Shown: piece after piece, positions 51,949-62,749 of the stretch
How the letters are laid out: every line of letters starts with the position of its first letter
Numbering within the stretch: position 1 is the stretch's first letter
Origin: Drosophila miranda
Lineage: Eukaryota; Arthropoda; Insecta; Diptera; Drosophilidae
Reading direction: 5' to 3'
Assembly: GCF_003369915.1 (NCBI RefSeq)
Contig: NC_046676.1
Span: 13,622,001 to 13,686,000, forward strand
Length of the DNA stretch: 64,000 bases
Position numbers and translations under genes: made by a program
Notes under the pieces: generated by a model
The model's database searches: none
What the model was told of the DNA's origin: nothing
Seen by the model: the letters and a program-made list of their open reading frames with translations, nothing else

Positions 51949-54224
51949 CTAGTGCCTTTCCTTAAGGCGTATAAAGAGACCGTTCTCGGCCTTCAGGGTC
52001 AATACAGCAGAGAGAAGAGGATCGTATTTGTTGCGAAGCAAGTCGCGCTTCTTCCTTTCTTCAGGCGGATATCCTAGGCTAGTACTTATGTAACCATCCT
52101 TGGAGGCAAGCTCATCCAGGGCAGGCAGCACCTCAAAGTGGCGAATAATTTTGGATACCACCGTCTTGATCTCCAGCAGAGCGAACTTCTGGCCAATGCA
52201 GTTGCGGGGACCGGCACTGAAGGGCACATACTCGAAGGGACCGGGTTTCTCCAGCTCAAATCGTTCGGGACGGAACTTGTGCGGGTCCTTGAACACACGA
52301 TCGTTGTAGCCAAGCATGACGAGTGCCAAATTTAGGGTGGTACCTTTCGGCACAAGATCGCCCTCTGCAGGATGAAGAGAAAAGTTATCAAAAGGTTTAT
52401 TTAGAGACCGCCAATAAGCTACCAATAACGTAGTCCTTTTCAGTATAGCGACCAATAAATGGTACGCTGGGATACAAGCGCTGTGCCTCCTTGATGAACA
52501 GATCCAAATATTTCATTTCAGAGATTTCCTGGAAGGTTGCATCACGACCCATTCCGGAGTCACCCATCACTTTGCGCTGTTCATCAAATAGTTTTCGTTG
52601 CTCGTCTTGGTGTCTGGAGAGCAAAAAAACAGCAAAGGACACTCCCGACGTGGTTGTGTCGTGTCCTTCAAACATGAAAGTGGAGACTTCTTCGTAAAGC
52701 TCCTGAGTCGTAAGCGGGCGACCGTCGATCGTGGATGACAGCAAGGTGTCAAGGAAGGCCATTTTCTTGCGGGAGAACTCATCACCTTGACTTGCCGAGA
52801 CGGTTCCGTCTTTGTGCGCCTTGATACGCTTCTCGATGATATTGTTGGTAAAGTCCTGCAGGGTCTTCAGAGTCTTGCAATAGGCTGGATATTCGGGAGC
52901 CAAGCGAAAGAACAGGTCATTACGTTTGAACGGATGAAAGGCTCTCATGTTGATGCAGTAGCACATGCTATAAAAGAGAAGACCAGCTGTCAACAGAATT
53001 CATAAGACAATACTGTAATTACTTACTCTTTGAAAGCTTGAACAATGGAGGAGCTGCGGTTTTCCATTGCGTTCACGGACACTCCCATGGCAGTGTCGCA
53101 AATGACATCGAGAGTCAAGTAATGGGTCTCGTTCTGAAAGTCAAAAATACTGTCGCCGGCTGCCACTTCCTTCAGCTGCTTGATGAACTTTGTAGAGTTT
53201 TCGTTCATCACTTCGTGAAAGTCCCGCAGGATGTTGAAGTGAAAGGAGGGCGTAATCATCTTTCGATGCTTGTGCCATTTACTGCCCGTGCTGGTAAGCA
53301 GGCCAAGCCCCAGCCATGGATGGGTAAGGTTATAGATATCGGACTTGGTTATCAGTGTCTGACTGCTGAGTATGAACTGGAGAAGGCAATAACTGAAAAT
53401 TTTGGGAGATGTTCGATCGAGGGATGTTTTGTGCAGCTTACCTCCAAGTACTTGTGATTGGTGACGATCAAATTGGAGTAAGATCCTATCCAAAAGCGAA
53501 AGTTATCTTTGCCATACTGATGCCACCAAGCGAATACCTGGTCGAGAATCTCTATAGGGTGAACAGAACAAACTCATTGTTAGTCGGAGCACAGGCAACA
53601 CATTTCAATTGGGTGGGCAGTTCACATTCCGATTCTAAAGGCTTTCAATGTTTGTACATATGTACGATTGAGAACGAGTTTTTCATTTCGATTGACACGC
53701 AATGATCTGTCGAAAATTTTCACATGAAATCACAGTTAATTTCGTCTGTATCACACGTAGTTTTAGTTTAAGTAAACACTCTGACCAAAGTCTCGATGCT
53801 ATCTTCACAGGAGATTGTCTGGTGAGCAAAGCAACTAAAGAGCATCTACATATGTTTATGGGTGTTCGAGTACATGAGGCTTATCAGCTGCTATGCACTG
53901 TTTCTGTTTTTATAGTTGTTGTTTGGCCGCAAACAACCCAACTGGAATAGCACTGCCGCTGAGAAAATTACAAATGCAGCATCAGTCACAACGCTATTCG
54001 AGATGGGTTGTTTCAGTTGCACTACGATTCTGGAGATAAGGAGATTCGATGGACCAGCACACACCTGTGGGATTCTTGCCGGCCTGGTGGGCATTGCCCA
54101 CGATTGGTAACCGGCTCGGGCCCTTGAATTTATTCAGAGCTCTTCTGCGCCGAAACGTGCTCAGCTCCAGATAGGCCAATACCAGCAGTGGAAGCGCCAG
54201 AAACAAATACAACACGAACCACAT
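51949..54224 (-). CDS. Cyp4e2: Cytochrome P450, CYP4 family (Cyp4e2-like, copy 3)
   Basis: Minus-strand exons: 54224-54065, 53551-53442, 53376-53027, 52967-52423, 52364-51949; 526 aa. The N-terminus [20 protein letters not shown] and [13 protein letters not shown] match my recollection of D. melanogaster Cyp4e2. The I-helix reads [11 protein letters not shown] and so keeps the Glu that CYP4 enzymes ester-link to heme, unlike the two copies downstream. Heme loop [11 protein letters not shown]. Intron 1 is expanded to 513 bp. A TATTTAAAG core element lies about 80 bp upstream on the minus strand. Confidence 0.9.
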
Positions 54225-54990
54225 TTTCGATCGCGACTCTGTCAACCTCTCCGTTCGCGGGGCACTACGAAAATGGGAGTGTAATATGGTCGGCTCTGGC
54301 TTTAAATACTAATGATAGCGTTCGACTCCTCAATCCCGCACGCTCTCCCGCCGCTCTCTCTTTATCACTCTCTATATCGCAGGGCAGCTGCCAAATCTTG
54401 GAGTAACTCGCTGCCTTCATATGTATGAATACACATGCACATAAACATACATATATAAGTATTTTGATGCGTTCAGCGTGACTCGGCATTTACCAATTCA
54501 AGTTTTTGACTATTTTGATCAACATTAGTTTATAACGGAGCTGAAGTTGGTAAGATAGCGCAGTCATTGTGAAAAGCACTAAGCCGATTCTATACAAAGT
54601 TCCTTTGTTTTTATTAACGCCCAAGAAATTCCATCCACTCTACTCGAACTCAGTTCGAAGAGCAGAGCTTTATATTGGTTACTACGGTTCGGCATATCCA
54701 CTTATGATTGTTTCTCTGTTTATTTGAGAAAGAGAGGAAAACAAACCCGAAAAAGGTAAACAAATGTCTGGCACATATGCACATACATGCGTGCATGCAT
54801 AATTTAGAGCCAGAGAGAGTTGGGTTGGTTAATAAAAAGAGAACGAGAAATCGGAAATTAATGTAAGAGTATTGTTCTACATGTCAATGTTGAAACATAG
54901 TTTTGCTACATTCAGCTGTGCCCAAAAGTATGCTCTTTAACAGAGCGTCCAATCTAACAGCAGAATGAATTCCATGTTCAATTGAAACCT
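54225..54990. other. Intergenic DNA upstream of Cyp4e2-like gene
   Basis: Promoter DNA plus A/T-rich sequence with acatacatatat-type runs. No gene was seen. Confidence 0.55.
54299..54307 (-). promoter_or_regulatory. TATA-like element of the Cyp4e2-like gene
   Basis: TATTTAAAG on the minus strand, 75-83 bp above the ATG. A similar TATTTAAG precedes copy 1. Confidence 0.35.
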
Positions 54991-56089
54991 TTTTATACCC
55001 GATACTCAAAATGAGTATTGGGGTATATTAGATTTGTGGTAAAAGTGGATGTGTGTAACGTCCAGAAGGAATCGTTTCCGACCCCATAAAGTAAATATAT
55101 TCTTGATCAGCATCAATAGCCAAGTCGATTGAGCCCTGTCTGTCTGTCCGTCTGTCCGTCCGTCCGTCTGTCCGTCCCCTTCAGCGCCTAGTGCTCAAAG
55201 ACTATAAGAGCTAGAGCAACGATGTTTTGGATCCAGACTTCTGTGATATGTCACTGCTACAAAAATATTTCAAAACTTCGCCCCGCCCACTTCCGCCCCC
55301 ACAAAGGACGAAAATCTGTGGCATCCACATTTTTAAAGATACGATAAAACCAAAAACGAAGAATCGTAGAAAATGACTATATGTTCTAGAGTGTAAAATC
55401 TCAACCAGATCGTATAATTATTATAGCCAGAATCAAGAAAACAATTTCATTCTTTTTCGCTCTGTCTCTCTCTAACACACAGGTTTCATGGTCGGTTTTG
55501 CCAATTGCAAAATATGAGTTCAAGGATCTCAGAACCTATAAGAGCCAGAGCAACCAAATTTGGTATCCACACTCCTGTGATATCGGACCTTGACCGTTTT
55601 GTGTCCAAATTTCGCCACACCCTCTTCCGCCCCCGCAAAGGACGAAAATCTGGGGCATCCTCAAATCTCAGAGACTATTAAGGCTAGAGTAACCAAATTT
55701 GGTATCCGCACTTCTGTTAGATCTCACTATAAAACGTATATCTCAGAATTTCGCCCCACCCCCTTCCGCCCCCACAAAGGACGAAAATATGTTGCATCCA
55801 CAATATAGCACATTCGAGAAAACTAAAAACGCAGAATCATAGATAATGACCATATCTATCAGATGGCTGAATCTGGATCAGATCGGATCATTTTTGTAGC
55901 CAAAAGCAAGAAATCAATTTGCAGTGGCCACGCAGCGCCCGACGACAAGCTCAGACTGATTTTCTGTCTCTCTCTTTGTCGTGTCGTTTAATATTAGCGG
56001 CGTCTGCCGGAGGAGAGCTATACTGACTAAGTATCGGGTATAAATGTAGAGTTGCGGTCTCCGCAGCAACTCACAACGTTCCCCCTCGT
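54991..56089 (+). mobile_element. DINE-1/Helitron-like non-autonomous repeat, copy B
   Basis: It begins next to a palindrome (atactcaaaatgagtat), then the gtaacgtccagaagga block, a (GTCY)n tract at about 55137-55177, three degenerate internal units each containing cttccgcccccacaaaggacg, and ends acaacgttccccctcg. No coding potential. Its reverse complement recurs as copies A and C. Confidence 0.75.
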
Positions 56090-56815
56090 TTCGTTTTAAA
56101 ATAGTTCTTAAATAATTAAGTAAAATTTGTCAAATTAGCCAATTTTGTAGAAAATAAATCAATTGATTGTATACAATTATTTGTTCATCAAAAATCTCCT
56201 TTTACAAAAGTACTTGCTGTGCCAATACTTCAGGTTCGTGTTTGCTTGTAGAAATTAATTAATATTTATTCATTATTCATTTCAACCCACCCCCTTCCGC
56301 CCCCACAAAGGACGAAAATATGTTGCATCCACAATATTGCACATTCGAGAAAACTAAAAACGCAGAGTCATAGATAATGACCATATCTATGAGATGGCTG
56401 AATCTGGATCAGATCGGATCATTTTTGTAGCCAAAAGCAAGAAATCAATTTGCAGTGGCTACGCAGCGCCCGACGACAAGCTCAGACTGATTTTCTGTCT
56501 CTCTCTTTGTCATGTCGTTTAATATTAGCGGCGTCTGCCGGAGGAGAGCCATACTGACTAACTATCGGGTATAAATGTAGAGTTGCGGTCTCCGCAGCAA
56601 CTCACAACGTTCCCCCTCGTTTCGTTTTAAAATAGTTCTTAAATAATTTAGTACAATTTGTCAAATTAGCCAATTTTGTAGAAAATAAATCAATTTATTG
56701 TATACAATTATTTGTTCATCGAAAATCTCCTTGTACAAAAGTACTTGCTGTGCCAATACTTCAGGTTCGTGTTTGCTTGTAGAAATTAATTAATATTTAT
56801 TCATTATTCATTTCA
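55755..56815 (+). repeat. 530-bp direct tandem duplication (55755-56284 and 56286-56815)
   Basis: The last third of repeat B together with about 195 bp of following A/T-rich DNA occurs twice in tandem, offset 531 bp, with only a few differences (for example tcgtgtc versus tcatgtc). Boundaries are sharp: the preceding and following bases differ. A recent unequal exchange or replication slip. Confidence 0.9.
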
Positions 56816-56871
56816 TTATTATTATTCATTAATATTTGTTTAATTAAATCAATAATAGCTCATAGATACTA

Positions 56872-56897
56872 CAACGTCGGCATAAGTATTTTGACAA
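56872..56897 (+). repeat. Left outer terminal repeat of the Tc1 element
   Basis: Pairs with the right outer repeat 58479-58506; shares the acgtcggcataagtattttg core. Confidence 0.9.
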
Positions 56898-57073
56898 AGC
56901 TCTACGCAACGTTTAGCTTTGAATTTCGACGAATTGCTACATGTAAAAGCTCTCTTATCTGATTTACCGTTAAGTAGATGAATGCATAAAGTAGATTGCA
57001 AATTATCTTCGTAGTTGCACTTTGAGTTTTCTTAATATGCTTCTTATTCTCATTCGTAAGCTGAGCTTAGCTG

Positions 57074-57091
57074 GACATAAGTATTTTGTCA
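57074..57091 (+). repeat. Left inner transposase-binding repeat
   Basis: gacataagtattttgtca, a direct partner of the left outer repeat core, 200 bp inside. Confidence 0.8.
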
Positions 57092-57213
57092 GAACTTCAA
57101 TTAATTTGCATTGATCTGCTGTCGCTAGAAAGCGAGACCATTGTTGCGGTTTATCGCAGTTTAGAGATTGTATTTACTGATAAAAATTATTTTCGTTCAA
57201 TAATTTGTTTAAT

Positions 57214-58236
57214 ATGGTTAAAAAAAATGAATTGAGTGAGTCTCTTAGAAATGAAATAATAGTGAAGTTTAACTCTGGTATTTCAGTGCAAAATATCAGT
57301 AGATTATGCAATATTTCACGTCAGACAATATATTACCAAATAAACAAATATAAAAAAACCCACACTACAAAAAACGTTTCACGATGTGGCAGACCACGAA
57401 AGACAACTGCCAAGGCAGACACTTTCATTTTGCGGAAATTTAAGCATGATGTCTTGAAAACTCCTCGATCGGTTGCCAGTGAATTAAAGGAAACTGAAAA
57501 TGTTGATGTCAGTGAACGGACAATTCGTAGACGACTTAAGGAAGCTAACTATGGTACATATATTGCCAGAGCTATACCTCAAGTAACTCAGCGTAATAAG
57601 CTAAAGCGCCTTGAGTTTGCCAAAAAATTTATCGGCAAACCATTTTCATTTTGGAAAAATGTTTTATGGAGCGATGAAAGTGCTTTCCAGTTTCACGGCT
57701 CAAAAAAGAAAGTTTTCGTAAGAATTCTGAAAGAACGTCGCAAAAAAGTGGCACCCATATGTGAAAGAGCGAGCCATGGAGGTGGGACCGTAATGTTTTG
57801 GGGATGCGTCGCCTACAATGGCTTGGGAAATTTAGTGCCTGTGGATGGCAGCATGAATAAAGAGAAATATTTGGAAGTGCTAAACGATCACGCTTTCCCC
57901 TCTGGAGATAATTTGATTGGGGAGTCCTTTACATTCCAACAGGACAACGCCCCGTGCCATAAAGCTAATGTCGTTACCCAATTCTTGAAGGACATTGGGG
58001 TTAATACTTTGGACTGGCCGCCGCAGAGCCCAGATTTAAACATTATTGAGAATCTCTGGTCGTACATAAAAAGGAACCGGACTCCAGATTTGACAAGGAA
58101 CCGTGAGGATACAATCTCAGAGGTGAAATCACTCTGGAGAGAAATTCCATTGTCTTATATCCACAGCTTAGTGGAATCAGTTCCGAGACGTCTGCAAAAG
58201 GTGATAGAGGCAAAGGGAGGATATATATTTTACTGA
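57214..58236 (+). CDS. Tc1-family transposase (DD34E), intact
   Basis: A 340-aa protein from ATG (MVKKNELSES) to TGA, with no break. An N-terminal paired helix-turn-helix (ISVQNISRLCNISRQTIYYQ; RSVASELKE region) and a GRPRKT hook (GRPR motif) precede the DDE core: D154 in LWSDES, D244 in QQDNAPCHK, and E279 in DLNIIENLW, 34 residues apart. Length and spacing are normal for active Tc1 enzymes. It cuts and pastes its own element; host role none. Base composition is A/T-rich, unlike the neighbouring P450 genes. Confidence 0.93.
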   Translation: MVKKNELSESLRNEIIVKFNSGISVQNISRLCNISRQTIYYQINKYKKTHTTKNVSRCGRPRKTTAKADTFILRKFKHDVLKTPRSVASELKETENVDVSERTIRRRLKEANYGTYIARAIPQVTQRNKLKRLEFAKKFIGKPFSFWKNVLWSDESAFQFHGSKKKVFVRILKERRKKVAPICERASHGGGTVMFWGCVAYNGLGNLVPVDGSMNKEKYLEVLNDHAFPSGDNLIGESFTFQQDNAPCHKANVVTQFLKDIGVNTLDWPPQSPDLNIIENLWSYIKRNRTPDLTRNREDTISEVKSLWREIPLSYIHSLVESVPRRLQKVIEAKGGYIFY

Positions 58237-58296
58237 TTCATTATAAAAAGTTACTTCGTTCCATTCGTTTTTGTTTTTTTTTCACATTTTATAAAA

Positions 58297-58320
58297 TGTC
58301 AAAATACTTATGCCACCGTC
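58297..58320 (-). repeat. Right inner transposase-binding repeat
   Basis: Inverted copy of the core (tgtcaaaatacttatgcc) followed by accgtc, about 185 bp inside the right end. Confidence 0.8.
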
Positions 58321-58478
58321 TGTTTACGAATAATTAATTTTCATTTCAGAATAAACGCACTTATCATACTTTTTGTACATATTTTTATAAGCTTAATATA
58401 ACACCTATCTACGATAAATAAATATACTTTCTACTTTAAAAAAATCAAAAGTTACAACCAAATATGCTGGGTATAATT

Positions 58479-58506
58479 TTTGTCAAAATACTTATGCCGA
58501 CGTGTG
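58479..58506 (-). repeat. Right outer terminal repeat of the Tc1 element
   Basis: tttgtcaaaatacttatgcc followed by gacgtgtg and then the TA flank. Confidence 0.9.
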
Positions 58507-58864
58507 TATATTTCCTCTTTCTGTTTTAGTCATACCAACCCCCTTTCTTTTCTGTTTCTCAAACAAACACATACTCATAGTAATATTAGTTGATTAACAG
58601 AACAAATAGAATAACCTTTAGACCCGCGTCATAACCGCACAGTAAAGTGAGTCAAGTTTTGTCCCTTGGCTAGGCCAGAACTAGTGTAATTCGATTCACC
58701 AATTACCGACAGGGGCATGTCATAAAGAACTACCATGTTAATTGAGAGATTGATAGTGTTATTTAAAGCGTTTGCCGAAAAGCGATTGCTGACTACCAGA
58801 AAACAGCACAGACAAACACACCCACGCACACACACACAAACTAGTTGGCTGAAGAAAGTTAAGG

Positions 58865-58872
58865 TAAGATAA
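58865..58872 (+). promoter_or_regulatory. GATA site upstream of the Cyp4ad1-like gene
   Basis: AGATAAGC, followed by two further TATC cores within 25 bp (ctatcgatg, gttatcgg), about 120 bp before the ATG. The role is inferred. Confidence 0.3.
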
Positions 58873-58990
58873 GCTATCGATGGGGTTATCGGTAGGAAAC
58901 ATTTGTCACCTCCATAGTACGTATAATCAGACCTCGAAGTAGAACAAACAGTTTGAAAGTAATAGCCGAGGAGCACAGTTAATCGGGATC

Positions 58991-61900
58991 ATGTTTTTGG
59001 TTGCAATTGCCATCATTTTGGCCACCATTTTGGTGTTCAAAGGTGTCAAGATATTCAACTACATAGACCACATGGCTGGCATTATGGAAATGATACCAGG
59101 ACCAACGCCCTACCCCTTTGTGGGCAATATATTTCAGTTCGGTCTGAAGCCAGCGGGTGAGTACCATTCCATCCGCCTGCCTATATTTATGTACTCTTGA
59201 AGGTTCGTTGGATAATAGCTTTTTTCTGATCGAATTTAACATGTGCTGAGATGGGAATTGTGCATTTTATTCATAAAAAGTGCATTCGATTTCTTCCGGG
59301 ACTGGGATGTACGCTTCGCTTTTAGCTTAACGATTTGTTTTTGATTTTCTCGCTGCATTGTATGTTTTCGTACTTGTTGCAATTTTCATCAAGTTCTCGG
59401 CGCTTTTCCCAAGTGCTTTTCCACGGCACAGCTGAATAATTCGGTATTGTTTTCCCTTTGCCATGCACGTGCCTAAAGCAATCATTCCAAATGCACAATG
59501 GCCTGGGACTTGCACAGAGAATGGATGCTGCACATCAACTGATAGTTTTGCATGGTCGGATGGTTGCTTCCCGGCAGAGCCTGTTGTCCATTGTTGCCAG
59601 CCAGCTTAGATTGCTCTTCAATTGGATTCGGCTCCTCAAATGCATGAACCGTGAAGAAAAGTGAAAAGCGAGTGTATTCACCAGTTGAGGCTCAACTTCA
59701 ATCATTTTCCATTGCACTTTTTGATGCATTTAATGAGCTCCAACCATTCCATAGCGACTTCAATTTATAACCATATAATATTTTGGGGCTCAAACTTAAT
59801 CAGGGTGACTTGAGGTTGCCCAAACCTGCAGGCTGCATTCACATGTTGGATATTTCGTTTCGAACATTGGGATATGGGTTCACAACTGCCGCAGTCAAGT
59901 GACAGCTACCTGACATGTATATGTGGATGCAGATGTACAAATCCAGAACACAATCTCAAGTGCAGTTTCCACAACATACTTGTGATGGAAAATTAAACTT
60001 TGTAGTGCCTAACATTCTGGCTGCATGTTACTTTTTCCACAGAGTATCCAAAAAAGGTTTTGCAGTATTGTCGGAAATATGATTTTCAGGGATTTCGTTC
60101 ACTGGTCTTCCTGCAGTATCACATGATGCTTAGTGATCCAGCGGAAATTCAGGTGAGTACCCTCTCCCACACACACTCACACTCCACATTTACGAGTATG
60201 GCATTGTGTTCGACTTGCAGAACATTTTGTCGAGTTCATCTCTGCTGTACAAGGAGCACTTATACTCCTTTTTACGACCCTGGCTTGGCGATGGCCTCCT
60301 AACCAGTTCCGGTGCCCGTTGGCTGAAGCATCAAAAGCTCTATATGCCGGCCTTTGAACGGTCGGCCATTGAGGGCTATCTGCGTGTGGTTCATCGAACA
60401 GGCGGCAAATTTGTGCAGAGGCTCAATGAACTGACAGAGACGCTGGAGATTTTCGACGCCCAGGAGCTGGTGGCCAAATGTACTCTGGATATTGTGTGTG
60501 GTAAGTGAAGGATTCGCTTTCGAACAGAGCAGAGCAGAGCAGGGCGACCCACGGAAAACTTTGCACATTTGTCATGTCGGAGTTTTCTGGGGCAGAGCCT
60601 CGCTCTCCTGCGTTTGGGGGCTCCGCTCGTTTATTTTTTTTGTAATTTATTATGAACGTTTTACAAAGAAGATTTATTGCATAGAAAATGGCTACAAGTG
60701 CCGCAGATTGTAGGAAAAAGTTTTGGCCGCTCGCAAAACCTGCGGTTGAGGTACATTCCCTTTTCCTCTCCACAATACGAAACATTTTGATATTCTACGG
60801 TTAAGATGGTTTTTGAAATATTCCTTGACTAACTGGGAGTAATTTATTAACCATTTTGAAGTTTCGTCTAGCTTCGTTTAGCCTCTACTTGACCATACTC
60901 AAGCCTTAAGTTCTGCCTTTTCTGTTCCCTCTGTTCTTTTACTCAGAGAACGCCACTGGTCTGGTCAGCAACTCACTCAACGATGAGCCGTCCGATTTGC
61001 ATGGGGCCATCAAGGAGTAAGTATAATCTCCGTCAGGTCATCCGCCGAGAGTCGAGTCCCTTTTACAGTCCGTACTCATCCCTAGTCTCTGCGATGTCGT
61101 CCAGGAGCGCACCTTCAGCATCGTGAAGCGTTTCGATGCCCTCTTCCGCCTCACGTCGTACTACATGAAGCAGCGAAGAGCACTGTCTCTGCTCCGCAGG
61201 GAAATCTACCGAGTAAGTACCTCAGTACAAGGGATTGCCTGGGTGTGCTTTAATATTCAATATTTTCCTTTAGATTATCACGCAGCGACGCCAACAACTG
61301 GCGGATGAGAACACTTGTGGGGAAAGGACACAACAAATCAATAAACCATTCCTCGATGTCCTCCTGGCTGCTAAGCTAGACGGGCGTGCCCTTAAGGAAC
61401 GAGAGATTATAGAGGAAATATCCACATTTATATTTGCAGTAAGTGCTCCAAGCCAAGTGATCTTCAGTTTCGATAAATGGTTTTCATTGATATAGGGCCA
61501 CGATCCAGTTGCTGCCGCCATTTCCTTCACCCTGTACACACTCTCCCGGCACACGGAGATTCAGCAAAGAGTTTTCGAGGAGCAGCAGCGCATCTTTGGC
61601 CAGGATCTCACGGCAGAAGCGGATATAGGCAGGCTGGATCAGATGCGCTACCTGGAGCTGGTCATACGCGAGACACTGCGTCTGTACCCGTCCGTCCCGC
61701 TGATAGCGAGAACCAACCGCAAACCCATCGATATCAGTGAGTAGTTGGACATGGAATCAAAGTCCTATGGAGAAACATTTCATTCTACGTTCCCCCACTT
61801 GCAGACGGCACCAAGGTGGCGAAACGCACCACGGTCATTATGTGTCTGATTGCCATGGGTTACAATGAGAAGTACTTCGAGGAGCCGTGCGTCTTCCGCC

Positions 61901-62277
61901 CAGAGAGATTCGAGACTGCAGGCGCAGATGTCGGCATCGAAGCCTTCAAGAGTGTCCCCTTCAGTGCTGGGCCCAGGCGTTGCATTGGTAGGGTTCTCTT
62001 CCTAAGAACCAACCTTATCAACTGACTAACTCAATCATTTATCCGTTTTTTAGCCGAAAAGTTTGCCATGTATCAGCTTAAGGCCCTGCTATCTCAGTTG
62101 GTGCGCAACTTCGAGATCCTGCCCGCTGTAAATGGCTTGTCTTCGGGCATCAACGATCACTCCCAGGTAGAGTGTGTTCCCCAGAGCGAGTACGATCCAG
62201 TGCTGAATATTCGGGTGACTCTCAAGTCGGAGAATGGCATACAAATCAGGCTGGGCAAACGAGCATTTGTGGAGTGA
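58991..62277 (+). CDS. Cyp4ad1: Cytochrome P450, CYP4 family (probably Cyp4ad1)
   Basis: Exons 58991-59156, 60043-60152, 60221-60500, 60947-61016, 61086-61212, 61274-61438, 61496-61736, 61805-61987, 62054-62277; 521 aa, all phases closing. The N-terminal anchor is [16 protein letters not shown], then the hinge [11 protein letters not shown]. The C-helix region is [21 protein letters not shown], the K-helix ETLR, and the heme loop [11 protein letters not shown], with Ala where most P450s have Gly. The I-helix reads [12 protein letters not shown]: both residues of the usual Thr-Thr/Ser pair are Pro and Val, and the covalent-heme Glu is Ala. The nine-exon layout differs from the five-exon Cyp4e genes, although exon 2 has the same length (110 nt). 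The symbol rests on position and general resemblance. Confidence 0.82.
59157..60042 (+). other. Intron 1 of the Cyp4ad1-like gene (886 bp)
   Basis: GT-AG intron (GTGAGTAC donor, CCACAG acceptor). No repeat or nested gene was recognised. Confidence 0.7.
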
Positions 62278-62749
62278 TTTAACCCAAAGCGTTATAGACT
62301 AAAAAATTAAATTATATCCATACTAAAAATGTCAAGGCCAATGTATCCCGGTTTGGTCTACAGACTTAGTCTATTCTCAGACATTGCAAAGCATTGTTTG
62401 CCATAAACCATCAAAGTTAACTTGGAAAATATTTCATTTTGATTAGCACTCCATTAAATAGTCGCTGCTAATGAATATTCATTTGGAGATTTGGCAGTTT
62501 CGTTTTATATTTTTGTTTTATTGCATAATTCACACAACCTACATACATACATATGTGCATAAAGGTATTTGATAATCCCAAAGACAGCTTACCAGTTCAT
62601 AAAATAACCCACAGAATAGCACCATCTTGGCTGACCTTTACTTGGGTCGGTTGGAGTGTGGCACATCATTATCAGACTTAAAATCGGAATCTTCTGGGTG
62701 GAATCATTATTCATTCATGATAAATGTGGAGAAGAAGAGAGTAATAAAA
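62278..62749. other. Intergenic DNA after the Cyp4ad1-like gene
   Basis: A/T-rich DNA with an acctacatacatacatatgtg run near 62538. No gene was seen. Confidence 0.55.

Larger units (their letters stand above)
56872..58506 (+). mobile_element. Complete Tc1-family DNA transposon with IR/DR ends
   Basis: A 1635-bp element flanked by TA dinucleotides (56870-56871 and 58507-58508), the Tc1/mariner target duplication. Outer ends read CAACGTCGGCATAAGTATTT on the left and CACACGTCGGCATAAG inward on the right, differing by a single base insertion. A second copy of the cataagtattttg(a/t)ca core lies about 200 bp inside each end (57074-57091 and 58297-58320), the double-repeat layout of the IR/DR Tc1 group (Minos, S, Paris, Sleeping Beauty types). 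It carries one intact transposase gene. I cannot name the family. Confidence 0.92.

Noticed and set aside
57205-57213. Three-codon upstream extension of the Tc1 transposase
   Set aside because: It begins with TTG; MVKK at 57214 is the first ATG and the usual Tc1 start.
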